From JAGLTN01 sp035403325 (lineage in GTDB: Bacteria > Planctomycetota > Phycisphaerae > Sedimentisphaerales > Anaerobacaceae): 24,343 nucleotides of DNA. Positions 1 to 8,847 of the stretch are shown piece by piece (within the stretch, counting starts at the first letter, position 1; every line of letters begins with the position of its first letter). A model generated the notes under the pieces. It was given only the letters and a program-made list of their open reading frames with translations. It searched no databases and was not told the DNA's origin. Location of the stretch: the NCBI GenBank assembly GCA_964492365.1, contig CAZBKA010000034.1, positions 1-24,343 on the forward strand. Direction: 5' to 3'. Both the position numbers and the translations under genes were made by a program.

Positions 1-2894
1 GCAGCAATAGGAGTTGGTTTGAATTTCATAGTGGGCAGGTTAAGCATCTGGTTTTCATCAATAACCACATCTGCAGTTATCCCATTAAAGGAATAAGTTA
101 CTTTGAGTTTTTTGTGTAAATTGGGAGCAGGATCATTGCCAGCAAGGGCATAATCGGCGCTGACATTTATTGCACCATCTTTGACTTTGGCAGCGACTTT
201 TTCGGTAATATCAATAACCGCAAGCGGCTGAATCTGATTTTCGCCTTCGGGCAGAACCCCGTAACCTGCGAGGATAATATTCAGTTTATTATTATCCTCA
301 ATAGTGACACCACTTTCAGGCAGCATTAAGACAGAACCTTCAATTGCTTTGGCGGTGTATTTTTTATCACCATATGTGTATTGAACATATAAGGCTTTGG
401 CACGACCCATTGCAGGATCGCCAGCCAAATCATTTGACGCCTGTATTTGCAGCTTATTGTCTTTGATTTTTTCGGAAAGTATTTCGGTTACATCGAGTAA
501 TCCTGGACGCTCGCAGGAGAATACACCATAGTTGGCTTTTAGTATTTCGAGCTTATCGCTGGGCTTTTCTACAAGCTTTGCTGTTATTTTTGATTCTATG
601 TTTACATATGTGTCTTCGGCCTTATCAATTGGCTGACGAAATACGACAAACATAGAGCCTGATGGTGCAAATGGTATTGTGACGATTGTTCTGTTATTTT
701 CAGCTTGCCACAGCGGTGCAGATTCGACGTCTCCCGTTTCGGGGTTCCACAATTCTGGTTTTTTCCCTGTGATGCGAAATGAGCAGAGGGCTGTATTTTG
801 CTGCGGGTTTCTTGATGCGACGAAGTAAACATCGGCATTATCGATTTTGCGATGAATAAAAGATGTTCGAGCGTCTGTGCTGAGGTCAATGAAATCAGGC
901 TGGATTTTCAATTGTTTGAGGGCATCTTCTGGTGTAAGACCAGAGATGATTTGACCTTTGCCGTAGGTTTTATTTATTGTTTTAATGTCACTATCTTTGC
1001 CCCAGAGCCGATCAGCTATCGAATGCAGTTTAGAGTCGTATTTTGGATAGTCCATAAGAGATGGTGAGTATTTTGGTTTGGGGCTGATTACGACGGCGCC
1101 GCTGTTGACGAGCTTTTTGATTTTTTCAGCGAGCTTTGGTGTCATGAAAGCTGTGTTTGGCATAGTGAGTAATTTATATTGCATGCCGGAAGGTAAGGTC
1201 AGCAGACCATCTTTTACGGAGAGCTTTTCGATGAGGTCGGTTCCTATGACGTCATAATCATAGCCGAGGTTCTTTAGGTGGGATGAAACGATGCTGGTTG
1301 GGGTTGATTGTCCGGCGAAGAGCAGGACATCGGCGACGAATCGGCCTTGCTGGAGCATGTATTGTGAGCGGGCCAAATATTTCATCCATGGTTTGCTTTG
1401 TTTCCACCACGTGTTGTTACGGTTGAAATGAGTTCCATTTTGTCCCATGGTCATTCCGGGCAGATAATTGGTCCATGGTTGATGGGCGTAGCAGTGGAAA
1501 ATGAAACGGTTTATTCCGATACAGTACATTTGATCGCCGGAAATTTTCAAAGATGCTGGATAATTTTGCCAGGCTGCCAGGTCGTAAGCTGATGTGAAAG
1601 ATTCTGCTCCGACTATTTTTTGTCCATGAGTATGGGCAGATGTAGCGGCGATCTTGACGGAACCACCAGGGTTGGCGACATTTTCTCCGACCCAGAATTC
1701 GCCCATGATAATGTCAGCTTTTGCACCTGCTGCGAGGGATTCAAAAGGACCACCATATGGTTCAACGGATGTTAAAAGCCCATGCTGGTGGCATTTATCA
1801 GCAAAGTAGCCATAGTAATTTTCTGCGAACAGATCTGAATTTACCTGTCTGAAATCCCATAGGAATCGTTCTGTAGTCTGGGCGTTTTCGATGACTCTGC
1901 CGGAGAAGGCTGGCAAATATTTAATCAGGTCGTAGCCAGTGCGTTTTTTAAATTCTTCACGCATTTTTGGTGTCCAGTTGTTTGCTCCTACTTCAAAGCT
2001 GTCTATGAGAAGGTTATTCAGTACCTTACCTGCCAGTGGTCCAAGCTTGTCAAGTATTGGCTGTATTCCTTTGTTCCAATGTATGTCGAGAGCTTCTCTG
2101 CTTAGTTTGTCACATTCGAGACCTTCTCCTGCTGGTGGTGACGGGCGATTTGTTTCACCTGTTGTCGTATGCCCTATACGCAGGATGGTCCAGCTGCCTT
2201 GGGGAACCTGCCATTGAAGGAGGCCGTTAGGATCGGTTTTAGAGGTCAGATCAATTATGCTATCTTGAGTGACAGCAGCATCAAGGGGAGTATCGGCGAG
2301 ATCTGGTTCAAGGGCGTCTTTTGTTTTCAGCCCCGTTTTGATCTGCAGGTCGGCGATGCGGAACTGGTCGTCTTTCGGTGTTGGGAAAGCAAGGATTGCA
2401 ATGTCACGGTAGTAGTTCAGATTTGCTTTTGGTTGAGGCAGAATCTGATTGAATTGAGCTGGGCCTGTGGTTTTAGTATCAGCGTAGACGATTATCTGCA
2501 TTGAATGTTCGGGGGTAATCCATGGTCCGCCGGAGCTTGACCAACCTGCGGAGTTGTGGAGACATAATTCGATACCCAGGCGGTCAGCTTCGACAGCAGC
2601 GTATGCAATGAGGTCGAACCATTGAGGACTCATAAAAGGAGCAGGACCTTCAAGGATGTTTACGCTTACGTTGAATATTTGTGCCCCGGCGATACCGACT
2701 TCAGCCATTGCTTCGAGATCAGCGGTAATTCCCTCGTGGCTGATGTTGCCGTTCATCCAATGCCACCAGGTATGAGGCTTTGCTGAATCAGGTGGATTTT
2801 TAAAACCGCTTTCAAGACTGCTGTAAGGCGAAGCTAAAAGCAGACCTGAAAAGAATACAAAAAAAACCGTTGTAATAAATAATATACGTTTCAC
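1..2894 (-). CDS. Secreted GH106-type glycosidase (alpha-L-rhamnosidase-like), C-terminus cut by window edge
   Basis: At least 964 codons read without a stop from a GTG at 2894 to the left edge, so the C-terminus is missing. The GTG follows AAAAGGAG at a good distance. Residues 1 to about 22 (MKRILFITTVFFVFFSGLLL) form a signal peptide. The mature start has the GH106 signature: WWHWMNGNIS, then EGITADLEAMAEVGIAG, then LCLHNSAGWSSSGGPW. Later family-like segments are VEPYGGPFE, MGEFWVGENVA and GAESFTSAYD, which carry conserved acidic residues of the catalytic region. Family members usually remove alpha-L-rhamnose from plant or algal polysaccharides in the periplasm or outside the cell. The C-terminal part carries two tandem beta modules (separate entry). 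It is divergent from the neighbouring operon and shares no obvious regulation with it. A TATAAT on the minus strand (2930-2925) could be its -10 box. Family assignment is from motif recall; substrate is inference. Confidence 0.8.
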   Translation of the reverse strand, partial: MKRILFITTVFFVFFSGLLLASPYSSLESGFKNPPDSAKPHTWWHWMNGNISHEGITADLEAMAEVGIAGAQIFNVSVNILEGPAPFMSPQWFDLIAYAAVEADRLGIELCLHNSAGWSSSGGPWITPEHSMQIIVYADTKTTGPAQFNQILPQPKANLNYYRDIAILAFPTPKDDQFRIADLQIKTGLKTKDALEPDLADTPLDAAVTQDSIIDLTSKTDPNGLLQWQVPQGSWTILRIGHTTTGETNRPSPPAGEGLECDKLSREALDIHWNKGIQPILDKLGPLAGKVLNNLLIDSFEVGANNWTPKMREEFKKRTGYDLIKYLPAFSGRVIENAQTTERFLWDFRQVNSDLFAENYYGYFADKCHQHGLLTSVEPYGGPFESLAAGAKADIIMGEFWVGENVANPGGSVKIAATSAHTHGQKIVGAESFTSAYDLAAWQNYPASLKISGDQMYCIGINRFIFHCYAHQPWTNYLPGMTMGQNGTHFNRNNTWWKQSKPWMKYLARSQYMLQQGRFVADVLLFAGQSTPTSIVSSHLKNLGYDYDVIGTDLIEKLSVKDGLLTLPSGMQYKLLTMPNTAFMTPKLAEKIKKLVNSGAVVISPKPKYSPSLMDYPKYDSKLHSIADRLWGKDSDIKTINKTYGKGQIISGLTPEDALKQLKIQPDFIDLSTDARTSFIHRKIDNADVYFVASRNPQQNTALCSFRITGKKPELWNPETGDVESAPLWQAENNRTIVTIPFAPSGSMFVVFRQPIDKAEDTYVNIESKITAKLVEKPSDKLEILKANYGVFSCERPGLLDVTEILSEKIKDNKLQIQASNDLAGDPAMGRAKALYVQYTYGDKKYTAKAIEGSVLMLPESGVTIEDNNKLNIILAGYGVLPEGENQIQPLAVIDITEKVAAKVKDGAINVSADYALAGNDPAPNLHKKLKVTYSFNGITADVVIDENQMLNLPTMKFKPTPIA
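33..554 (-). repeat. Two tandem ~80-residue C-terminal modules in the GH106-type protein
   Basis: Module 1 is encoded at 554-318 and module 2 at 287-33. Both follow the same pattern: hydrophobic strand, then YGV, then (D)ITE or DVTE, then K(I/V)KD, then a LAGDPA / LAGNDPA segment, then K-x-L-x-V-x-Y, and an end in LMLP or LNLP. The spacing of about 89 codons between equivalent points indicates an internal duplication at protein level; the DNA has diverged. The pattern recalls the DUF3395-like beta domain at the C-terminus of some DnaJ-type and secreted planctomycete proteins, which is recall and not a search result. Likely an accessory or carbohydrate-binding stalk; function unproven. Confidence 0.6.
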
Positions 2895-3323
2895 AATCAA
2901 CTCCTTTTTACAGGCGGATTTATGATTATATCCGACAGTGGTTAATTAAATTTATTTTTTGTTCATTACTAATTTCAACAAACTACATAAGCTATTTGCA
3001 AAAGACAAGTTTTTTTTAACCTTAATATAATAGCAAGGGACACAGACCATATCGTTTAGAGGGATTGACACGGAACTGAACTAAAAAAGAAAACAATGCT
3101 TGAAAAAAAGAATTATAATTGTAAAATTATGCACAGTGGAGCCTTAACTTAGAGAGCTTTTTGTTTCGCTTCTGCTGAAGACGTGCGCCATGAGTCTATG
3201 AAAAAATGCATGAAATCAACAAGGATCGAGCGGTATGATTGGTAAGGCAGATGTTAGTTATCTGTTTAATGCCTCACAAAAAATGGCTCATAAATACCTG
3301 AATAATGAAATAAGGGATTATAA
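2895..3323. other. 429-bp divergent intergenic region
   Basis: This region separates the minus-strand glycosidase from the plus-strand sugar operon and should hold promoters for both. On the minus strand a TATAAT (2930-2925) lies about 30 bases before the GTG, without a clear -35 box. On the plus strand a TTGACA (3065-3070) has no -10 at proper distance, and a TATAAT (3114-3119) lacks a matching -35. A 30-codon reading frame (3235-3327) runs into the start of the first sugar gene. No RNA gene or strong hairpin was recognised. Confidence 0.4.
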
Positions 3324-3327
3324 ATGA
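3235..3327 (+). other. Possible 30-codon leader ORF overlapping the next start
   Basis: ATG at 3235 opens 30 codons (MIGKADVSYLF... ending EIRDYK). Its TGA at 3325-3327 overlaps the ATG (3324) of the first SDR gene in the ATGA arrangement typical of translational coupling. It has only a weak GAG-type ribosome site and no recognised family. It could be a coupling leader, the tail of a lost gene, or chance. Confidence 0.2.
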
Positions 3328-4262
3328 ATTACAATATTTTAGTTACCGGAGGAGCAGGTTATCTAGGCTCTGTGCTGGTTAAGCGGCTCTTAGAAATAGG
3401 CAATCGGGTTACGGTGCTCGATAATTTTATGTTTTCTCCCAATTCGCTTCTGGATTGCTGCAATTACGATACTTTTGATGTTGTACGCGGCGATGCGAGG
3501 GATAAGGCCACACTTGAACGATTAACGAAAAATAAGGATATTGTAATCCCTCTTGCTGCACTTGTTGGGGCTCCTTTGTGTAAACGTGACCGAATAGGTG
3601 CTGAAACCACCAATTCCGGTGCTGTCAAGACTTTGACAGAGGTTTTATCAAAGCAGCAGAGGATAATAATACCAATAACCAATAGTGGTTACGGCATAGG
3701 GCAGAAGGGGGTTTTTTGTACGGAAGAGACGCCTTTGAATCCTATTTCTCTCTATGGTAAGACTAAAATTGAGGCTGAAAAATATGTGCTGGACAGGGAT
3801 AATTCGATAAGTTTAAGACTGGCGACTGTTTTTGGTTCCAGTCCGAGGATGCGTCTTGATCTTTTAGTAAACGATTTTACTTATCGTGCGGTAAATGATC
3901 GCTTTATAGTCGTCTTCGAGGGACATTTTAAGCGTAATTACATTCACATCCGTGATGTTGCCAAGGCTTTTATTCATGCGATTGATAATTTTGGAACGAT
4001 GAAAAATGAACCTTACAATGTTGGGCTTTCTGATGCGAACCTTTCAAAACTCGAACTTTGTGCAGAAATTAAGAAACTTTTGCCTGATTTTGTGTATATT
4101 GAAGCTTTGGTTGGTGAGGATCCTGATAAACGTGATTATATTGTTTCGAACGAAAAAATCGAAAAAACAGGATTTTCTCCTGACTATACGATTCTGAAAG
4201 GTGTTGCTGAGTTAATTAAGACCTATACGATCATAGTTAACAGCAAGTATAGTAATGTATAG
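3324..4262 (+). CDS. NAD(P)-dependent sugar epimerase/dehydratase (extended SDR)
   Basis: This 312-residue cytoplasmic enzyme acts on a nucleotide-activated sugar. The Rossmann motif GGAGYLGS is near residues 9-16 and the active site is Tyr144-x3-Lys148 (YGKTK). A later block, HFKRNYIHIRDVAKAF, is the conserved 'RNYIHIRD' element of WcaG-like epimerases. AAGGGA six bases before the ATG supports the start. It is first in the sugar operon and overlaps the next gene by 8 bp. Length fits UDP/GDP-sugar 4-epimerases and reductases rather than the longer GDP-mannose 4,6-dehydratases. The next genes make a GDP-heptose, so an epimerase or dehydratase working on that precursor is the best guess. The exact reaction cannot be told from sequence. 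Confidence 0.8.
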   Translation: MNYNILVTGGAGYLGSVLVKRLLEIGNRVTVLDNFMFSPNSLLDCCNYDTFDVVRGDARDKATLERLTKNKDIVIPLAALVGAPLCKRDRIGAETTNSGAVKTLTEVLSKQQRIIIPITNSGYGIGQKGVFCTEETPLNPISLYGKTKIEAEKYVLDRDNSISLRLATVFGSSPRMRLDLLVNDFTYRAVNDRFIVVFEGHFKRNYIHIRDVAKAFIHAIDNFGTMKNEPYNVGLSDANLSKLELCAEIKKLLPDFVYIEALVGEDPDKRDYIVSNEKIEKTGFSPDYTILKGVAELIKTYTIIVNSKYSNV

Positions 4263-5208
4263 AGAGTCACGGATATATATTGCAGGAAGCAGCGGGTTGC
4301 TTGGGCACGCTCTGGTCAAAGAACTTTGCAATGCTGGTTATAAAAATTTACTTACGGCAGGTCGTAATCAGGTTGATCTGGTTGATAAAGATGCGGTTTT
4401 TGATTTTTTTGCCCAAAACAGACCTGAATATGTGTTTCTTGCGGCAGGTAAAGTTGGCGGAATTGCGAGCAATAAGGCATGTCCGGCAGATTATTTGCAT
4501 GTTAATCTTGCAATACAGGACAATATTTTTGAGGCGGCATGTAAATTTGACGTTAAAAACGTTGTTTTTTATGGTTCCTCGTGCAGTTATCCTAAGTTTT
4601 GTGAGCAGCCGATCAAGGAAGACTATTTTTTAACCGGCGTTATTGAACCGACCAGTGAAGGATATGCCGCTGCTAAAATAGCGGGAATTATCGCCTGCAG
4701 AGCTTATAATCATCAATACGGCAACAGAAGATTTATTGCTTTATTGCCCAATTCGATGTACGGTGCTTTCGATAACTTTGATCTGGCGAGTTCGCATGTG
4801 CTTTCTGCTTTGATGAGACGTTTGCATGAGGCAAAAATTAATAAAACAGAAAATATTGAGCTTTGGGGCAGCGGTAATGTTCGTCGGGAGTTTATTTTCA
4901 GTGAAGATGTAGCAAGGGCCTCAATTTTTGCTATTGATAACGTTGAAAGAATGGAAAATAGTCACTATAACGTGGGCAGTTCTGTTGATTATTCTATTAA
5001 GGAATTGGCTGAAAAAATAGCTAAGATAGTTGGTTATAAGGGGAAAATCAGCTGGGATACTGCTAAGCCTGATGGTACAGCGAGAAAGTTGCTCGACAGC
5101 AGCAGATTTTTAAAGCTTGGCTGGGAACCTGAGATCAGCTTTGAGGAAGGTCTTACGGTTACATATGATTGGTTTAAAGAGAACTATTTTAAGATAGTTA
5201 ATAAGTAA
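4255..5208 (+). CDS. GDP-L-fucose synthase/GDP-colitose synthase-like SDR
   Basis: A 317-residue NADPH-dependent SDR of the GFS (Fcl/WcaG) type. In that family one enzyme does 3,5-epimerisation (or 5-epimerisation) and 4-keto reduction of a GDP-4-keto-6-deoxysugar. Visible family traits are the N-terminal GSSGLLGHALV nucleotide loop, GKVGGI, the SSCSYP block with the catalytic Ser, and Tyr137-x3-Lys141 in GYAAAKIAG. The ATG overlaps the upstream stop by 8 bp and has little Shine-Dalgarno, so translation is probably coupled. With the ColD-like dehydratase further down the operon, this protein could fill the ColC role of reducing a 3-deoxy-4-keto GDP-sugar. No 4,6-dehydratase of the Gmd type is seen in the window, so the pathway would need one from elsewhere. 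Fucose synthesis itself is not supported. Confidence 0.75.
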   Translation: MYRESRIYIAGSSGLLGHALVKELCNAGYKNLLTAGRNQVDLVDKDAVFDFFAQNRPEYVFLAAGKVGGIASNKACPADYLHVNLAIQDNIFEAACKFDVKNVVFYGSSCSYPKFCEQPIKEDYFLTGVIEPTSEGYAAAKIAGIIACRAYNHQYGNRRFIALLPNSMYGAFDNFDLASSHVLSALMRRLHEAKINKTENIELWGSGNVRREFIFSEDVARASIFAIDNVERMENSHYNVGSSVDYSIKELAEKIAKIVGYKGKISWDTAKPDGTARKLLDSSRFLKLGWEPEISFEEGLTVTYDWFKENYFKIVNK

Positions 5209-5213
5209 TTAAT

Positions 5214-5942
5214 ATGAATAATATTTCTGACATAACAGCTATGATACTGGTGGGCGGACTTGGAACAAGACTTCAGTCGGTTGTTTCTGATAGGCCTAAG
5301 GTTTTGGCAGAGGTTTGCGGGAAACCTTTTCTGGCTTATCTCCTTGACCAGGTAGCTTTGACGGGGATAAGGAAAGTAATTCTTTGCAGCGGGTATATGT
5401 CAGAAAAAGTAGAAGAAGCTTTTGGCGAAAATTACAGCGGGATGGAGATTTGTTATTCGGTTGAAAAAACTCTATTGGGAACTGGTGGAGCGGTCAGGTT
5501 GGCTCTTAGTAAGTTAACTTCAAATTATGCTTTAATATTAAATGGAGATTCATACATTGATGCTGATATTAAGGAATACATTCGGTGGTATTTTGCAAAG
5601 AGAAGACTTGTAGCTTTGCTGCTAACTGGTGTTGATGACAGTTCCAGGTATGGTAAGGTTTGTATAGATGAAGATGAGCGGATAACGGCTTTTAATGAAA
5701 AAATAGCTGGTTCTGGGCCTGGATTGATTAATGCGGGCATGTACCTGATGGATAGGTTGGTTATTGAGAGGATCCCAGCGAATGAGGTTTTTTCTCTTGA
5801 AAAAAAGCTTTTTCCAGCCATAAATAAGTCTGAGATATATGGTTTTTGTTGCAATGCTAGTTTTATAGACATTGGGACGCCTCAGTCATATTCAGTTGCG
5901 GAAAACTTTTTTGGGAAATGGAGCAGCGAAAATGATAATTAA
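5214..5942 (+). CDS. hddC: HddC-like sugar-1-phosphate nucleotidyltransferase (probable heptose-1-phosphate guanylyltransferase)
   Basis: A 242-residue nucleotidyltransferase of the GT-A-like fold. Residues 14-20 (GGLGTRL) and the following RPKVL form the NTP-binding signature. LNGDSYID holds the metal-binding Asp, and a late SFIDIGTPQSY block is typical of HddC/RmlA-type enzymes of this short length. The pairing with the overlapping HddA-like kinase (11 bp overlap) is the arrangement known from D-glycero-alpha-D-manno-heptose pathways: HddA makes heptose-1,7-bisphosphate and HddC makes GDP-heptose. Nucleotide choice (GTP) rests on that pairing, not on a visible residue. The start has only a poor ribosome site and lies 5 bp after the preceding stop, consistent with coupling. 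Confidence 0.75.
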   Translation: MNNISDITAMILVGGLGTRLQSVVSDRPKVLAEVCGKPFLAYLLDQVALTGIRKVILCSGYMSEKVEEAFGENYSGMEICYSVEKTLLGTGGAVRLALSKLTSNYALILNGDSYIDADIKEYIRWYFAKRRLVALLLTGVDDSSRYGKVCIDEDERITAFNEKIAGSGPGLINAGMYLMDRLVIERIPANEVFSLEKKLFPAINKSEIYGFCCNASFIDIGTPQSYSVAENFFGKWSSENDN

Positions 5943-7032
5943 CAGAACACCTTTTAGAATTTCTTTTTTGGGAGGCGGAACAGACTATCCTTTGTGGTAC
6001 TTAAAAAACGGAGGTAGTGTACTAAGTACTTCTATTGATAAATATTGCTATATAACCTGCAGAACATTACCACCATTTTTTGAGCATCGAATTCGTGTCG
6101 TATATGCCTGGACAGAGGAGTGCAAAACAGTAGATGAGATACACCATCCGGCAGTCAGAGAAGTATTGAAGTTTCTGAAGATTGAAAAAGGACTGGAATT
6201 GCACCATGATGGAGATTTGCCTGCGAGAAGCGGTATAGGGTCGAGTTCTTCTTTTACAGTTGGTCTTTTGCACAGCCTTTATGCTTATCAGGGAATTATG
6301 CCGAGCAAAAAACAGTTGGCAGAAGAAAGCATATATATAGAGCAGGAAATGATAAAGGAGAATGTCGGTTCGCAAGATCAGGTTTGTGCTGCCTACGGCG
6401 GGCTCAATCGAATAGATTTTTCAACCAAAGGCGAAGTGCAGGTGCAGCCTTTAACTATATCCACGGAGCGTAAAAACCAGTTTAATGACCATTTGATGCT
6501 TTTTTATACAGGCGTTAAACGTACTGCTTCTGAAATAGCAAAGGGTTACAGTAAGGATATATCCGACAAAGAGAAAATACTCACAAAAATGCAGGCAATG
6601 GTTAGTTGTGGTGTGGATATTCTTAACGGGGCAAAAGATATTCGTGAATTTGGCGAATTGCTGCATGAATCGTGGAAACTGAAAAAACAAGTTGCTTGCG
6701 GAGTGTCCAACGACCATATTGATAATTTGTATCTAAAGGCTGTAAATAATGGTGCGATAGGTGGTAAGATAACCGGTGCAGGCGGCGGAGGTTTTTTATT
6801 ATTGTTTGTTGAACCTAAAAAGCAAGCTAAAGTTAGAGAAGTATTATCCCAATATATTCATGTTCCGTTCAGGTTTGAGCATAGTGGAAGCCAGATAATA
6901 TTCTATGAACCTGATAAGGTAGATTACTCTGAAGCAGAGAAAGACAGGGCTGATCGCGAGATTATAGCTTTTCGGGAACTTGAAAATGTTAAAAGAATTC
7001 CTGAACCGAAATTAGATATTCGGAGTTTTTAG
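5932..7032 (+). CDS. hddA: HddA-like GHMP-family heptose-7-phosphate kinase
   Basis: A 366-residue GHMP kinase. The N-terminus INRTPFRISFLGGGTDYP is the hallmark of the HddA/FGGY-unrelated sugar kinase branch. The ATP loop PARSGIGSSSSFTVG lies near residues 98-112 and the C-terminal GAGGGGFLL is the third GHMP motif. The frame is open upstream to 5872, but the ATG at 5932 is preferred because family homology starts there and the longer version would overlap the HddC-like gene by 71 bp. In the known pathway it phosphorylates D-glycero-D-manno-heptose 7-phosphate at C1 in the cytoplasm. GmhA (isomerase) and GmhB (phosphatase), the usual partners, are not in the window. Confidence 0.8.
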   Translation: MIINRTPFRISFLGGGTDYPLWYLKNGGSVLSTSIDKYCYITCRTLPPFFEHRIRVVYAWTEECKTVDEIHHPAVREVLKFLKIEKGLELHHDGDLPARSGIGSSSSFTVGLLHSLYAYQGIMPSKKQLAEESIYIEQEMIKENVGSQDQVCAAYGGLNRIDFSTKGEVQVQPLTISTERKNQFNDHLMLFYTGVKRTASEIAKGYSKDISDKEKILTKMQAMVSCGVDILNGAKDIREFGELLHESWKLKKQVACGVSNDHIDNLYLKAVNNGAIGGKITGAGGGGFLLLFVEPKKQAKVREVLSQYIHVPFRFEHSGSQIIFYEPDKVDYSEAEKDRADREIIAFRELENVKRIPEPKLDIRSF

Positions 7033-7042
7033 TAAAGAATAC

Positions 7043-7873
7043 ATGATACGTAATATGAATAAATTTCAAAAGCTTGAAGATAAGACAAAATGGGTGAAGC
7101 GTGAATTGTTAAAGCTGCATAAGCTTGCGCCTGAATCGAGAATTGCATCTTCACTTTCTGATATTGAAATTTTTGTAACACTTTACTATGGCGGAATATT
7201 AAAATATAACCCACAGATACCATTGTCGTCGGAGAGGGACAGGTTTATTGTAAGTAAGGGGCATGGCGGTGTTTCGCTTTTTCCTATTCTGGCAGATCTG
7301 GGTTATTTTGCAAAAGAAGAATTGCGGAAAATAGGGCAGTCAGATTCGTTTTTATGCGTTATTCCAGATACGGCGATACCTGGGTTTGAAACTATAAATG
7401 GTTCGCTGGGTCATGGATTGGGTGTTGCATGTGGAATTGCGGTTGCCTTGAAAAGAAAGAAATCTGATGCCATGGTTTATGTTTTGTGTGGTGATGGTGA
7501 GCTTAATGAAGGTGCTGTCTGGGAGGGTGTGATGTTTGCGGCATATCATAAGCTCGATAACCTTGTTTTCATTGTAGATAACAATCAAATTTCTATGCTT
7601 GGTTATCAGAAAAACATTTTGGGGCTGGAGCCTTTGGATGCTAAGTTCAAGGCGTTCAACTGGGAGGTTTTGACGGTTGATGGTCATAACTTTGCGGAGT
7701 TAGATTCAGCATTGACCATTTTTAAAACTAAAGACAATAATAAACCTAAGGCTTTGATTGCTAATACTCGTAAGGGCAACGGTATTGAAGGGCTTGAAGG
7801 GCATCCGATGAGTCACGTTATGACGCTTAAGGCTGACAGGATTGATAAGATACTTGAGGAATATGATGGCTGA
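7043..7873 (+). CDS. Transketolase N-terminal (ThDP-binding) subunit
   Basis: A 276-residue protein matching the first third of a transketolase. It has the SKGHGG loop, the GSLGHGLGVACG block, and the thiamine-diphosphate and Mg motif beginning GDGELNEG and ending about 25 residues later in VDNN. It needs the next gene product to form the active alpha/beta enzyme. The start at 7043 has no strong ribosome site; a second ATG at 7055 is possible. A split transketolase inside a nucleotide-sugar operon is unlikely to be the housekeeping enzyme. It may transfer a two-carbon ketol unit to make sedoheptulose 7-phosphate for the heptose pathway or to branch a keto sugar. Both roles are inference. Confidence 0.85.
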   Translation: MIRNMNKFQKLEDKTKWVKRELLKLHKLAPESRIASSLSDIEIFVTLYYGGILKYNPQIPLSSERDRFIVSKGHGGVSLFPILADLGYFAKEELRKIGQSDSFLCVIPDTAIPGFETINGSLGHGLGVACGIAVALKRKKSDAMVYVLCGDGELNEGAVWEGVMFAAYHKLDNLVFIVDNNQISMLGYQKNILGLEPLDAKFKAFNWEVLTVDGHNFAELDSALTIFKTKDNNKPKALIANTRKGNGIEGLEGHPMSHVMTLKADRIDKILEEYDG

Positions 7874-8825
7874 GACTAAAATTATTAAAACAATGAGAGA
7901 TGCCATCATTGAGAAAATTTATGATCAGATGCACTGCAATGACAGAATATTCTTTTTGTCCGCTGATTTCGGGGCACCTGCTCTTGATAAAGTCAGAGAT
8001 GATTTTCCTGAGAGATTTATTAATGTTGGAATAGCAGAGCAAAATCTGGTGAACGTAGCATGTGGTTTAGGTCTTGAGGGTTTTATTGTATATGCTTATG
8101 CGATCACCGGTTTTTTGTCCATGAGAGCTTATGAACAGATTCGTGTTAATTTAGCATTGTCATGTCAGCACCGACCGATTAATGTTAACCTTGTTGGTGT
8201 TGGAGCAGGGGTCAGCTATGATGTTGCAGGCCCTACGCATCATTGCCTTGAAGATATTTCAATAATGCGGACATTGCCAAATATTGTTACTTGCAGTCCT
8301 TGTGACTGGGTTACAGCGGATCGGTTTGTTGATTTTTCTATTAACCATAATATGCCTAAATATATCAGGCTTGATGGTAAACCATTGCCTAATGTTTATG
8401 GTCATGACTGTATTATAAATTGGCAAAAAGGATTTAATTCGCTGTATAAAGGTAGTGATATTTGCATTGTTTCGACTGGATATATGACGCATCGGTCGCA
8501 GGAAATAGTTCGTGAGTTTTGCGAGCATGGGGAAAATATTGGATTGATAGATGTTTTCAATTTGGCTCCGGATGCAGAGGCCTTGGCAGCAGAGATCGGC
8601 AGATATAAGAAAGTTGTCACTATCGAAGAAGGTTTTAAAAACAGAGGTGGACTTGATAGTTTGATCCTGCAGTTGATTAATGAAAAAAGGCTGAATGTTA
8701 AGTTTGCAAATATCGGGTTTGACAGCAGGTATATTTTTAAATCGGGCGGCAGAGAGGTTATATACCAGGCAGCAGGGCTTTCAAAAAAGGATATGATTGA
8801 AGTAATAACGAAATCTTGGGATTAG
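7866..8825 (+). CDS. Transketolase C-terminal (pyrimidine-binding) subunit
   Basis: A 319-residue partner of the preceding subunit, matching the PYR and C-terminal domains of transketolase. FINVGIAEQNLVNVACGLGLEG carries the conserved Glu that activates thiamine diphosphate, and GPTHHCLEDISIMRTLPN is the typical substrate-side loop. Two adjacent ATGs (7863, 7866) follow GAGGA; 7866 gives the better 5-base spacing. It overlaps the N-terminal subunit by 8 bp, so the two are co-translated in equal amounts. The C-terminal domain (ICIVSTGYMTHRSQEI...) is complete. It sits just upstream of the ColD-like dehydratase, a combination seen in other O-antigen loci as far as I recall. Confidence 0.85.
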   Translation: MAETKIIKTMRDAIIEKIYDQMHCNDRIFFLSADFGAPALDKVRDDFPERFINVGIAEQNLVNVACGLGLEGFIVYAYAITGFLSMRAYEQIRVNLALSCQHRPINVNLVGVGAGVSYDVAGPTHHCLEDISIMRTLPNIVTCSPCDWVTADRFVDFSINHNMPKYIRLDGKPLPNVYGHDCIINWQKGFNSLYKGSDICIVSTGYMTHRSQEIVREFCEHGENIGLIDVFNLAPDAEALAAEIGRYKKVVTIEEGFKNRGGLDSLILQLINEKRLNVKFANIGFDSRYIFKSGGREVIYQAAGLSKKDMIEVITKSWD

Positions 8826-8847
8826 TTTTTATAGACAGGGACGTTTT

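Noticed and set aside
3065..3119. Promoter made of TTGACA (3065) and TATAAT (3114)
   Set aside because: The spacing of 43 bases is far from 16-18, so the two boxes do not belong together.
4255..5208. Firm call as fucose synthase (fcl)
   Set aside because: No GDP-mannose 4,6-dehydratase is near and the neighbours are heptose- and colitose-like, so only the family was named.
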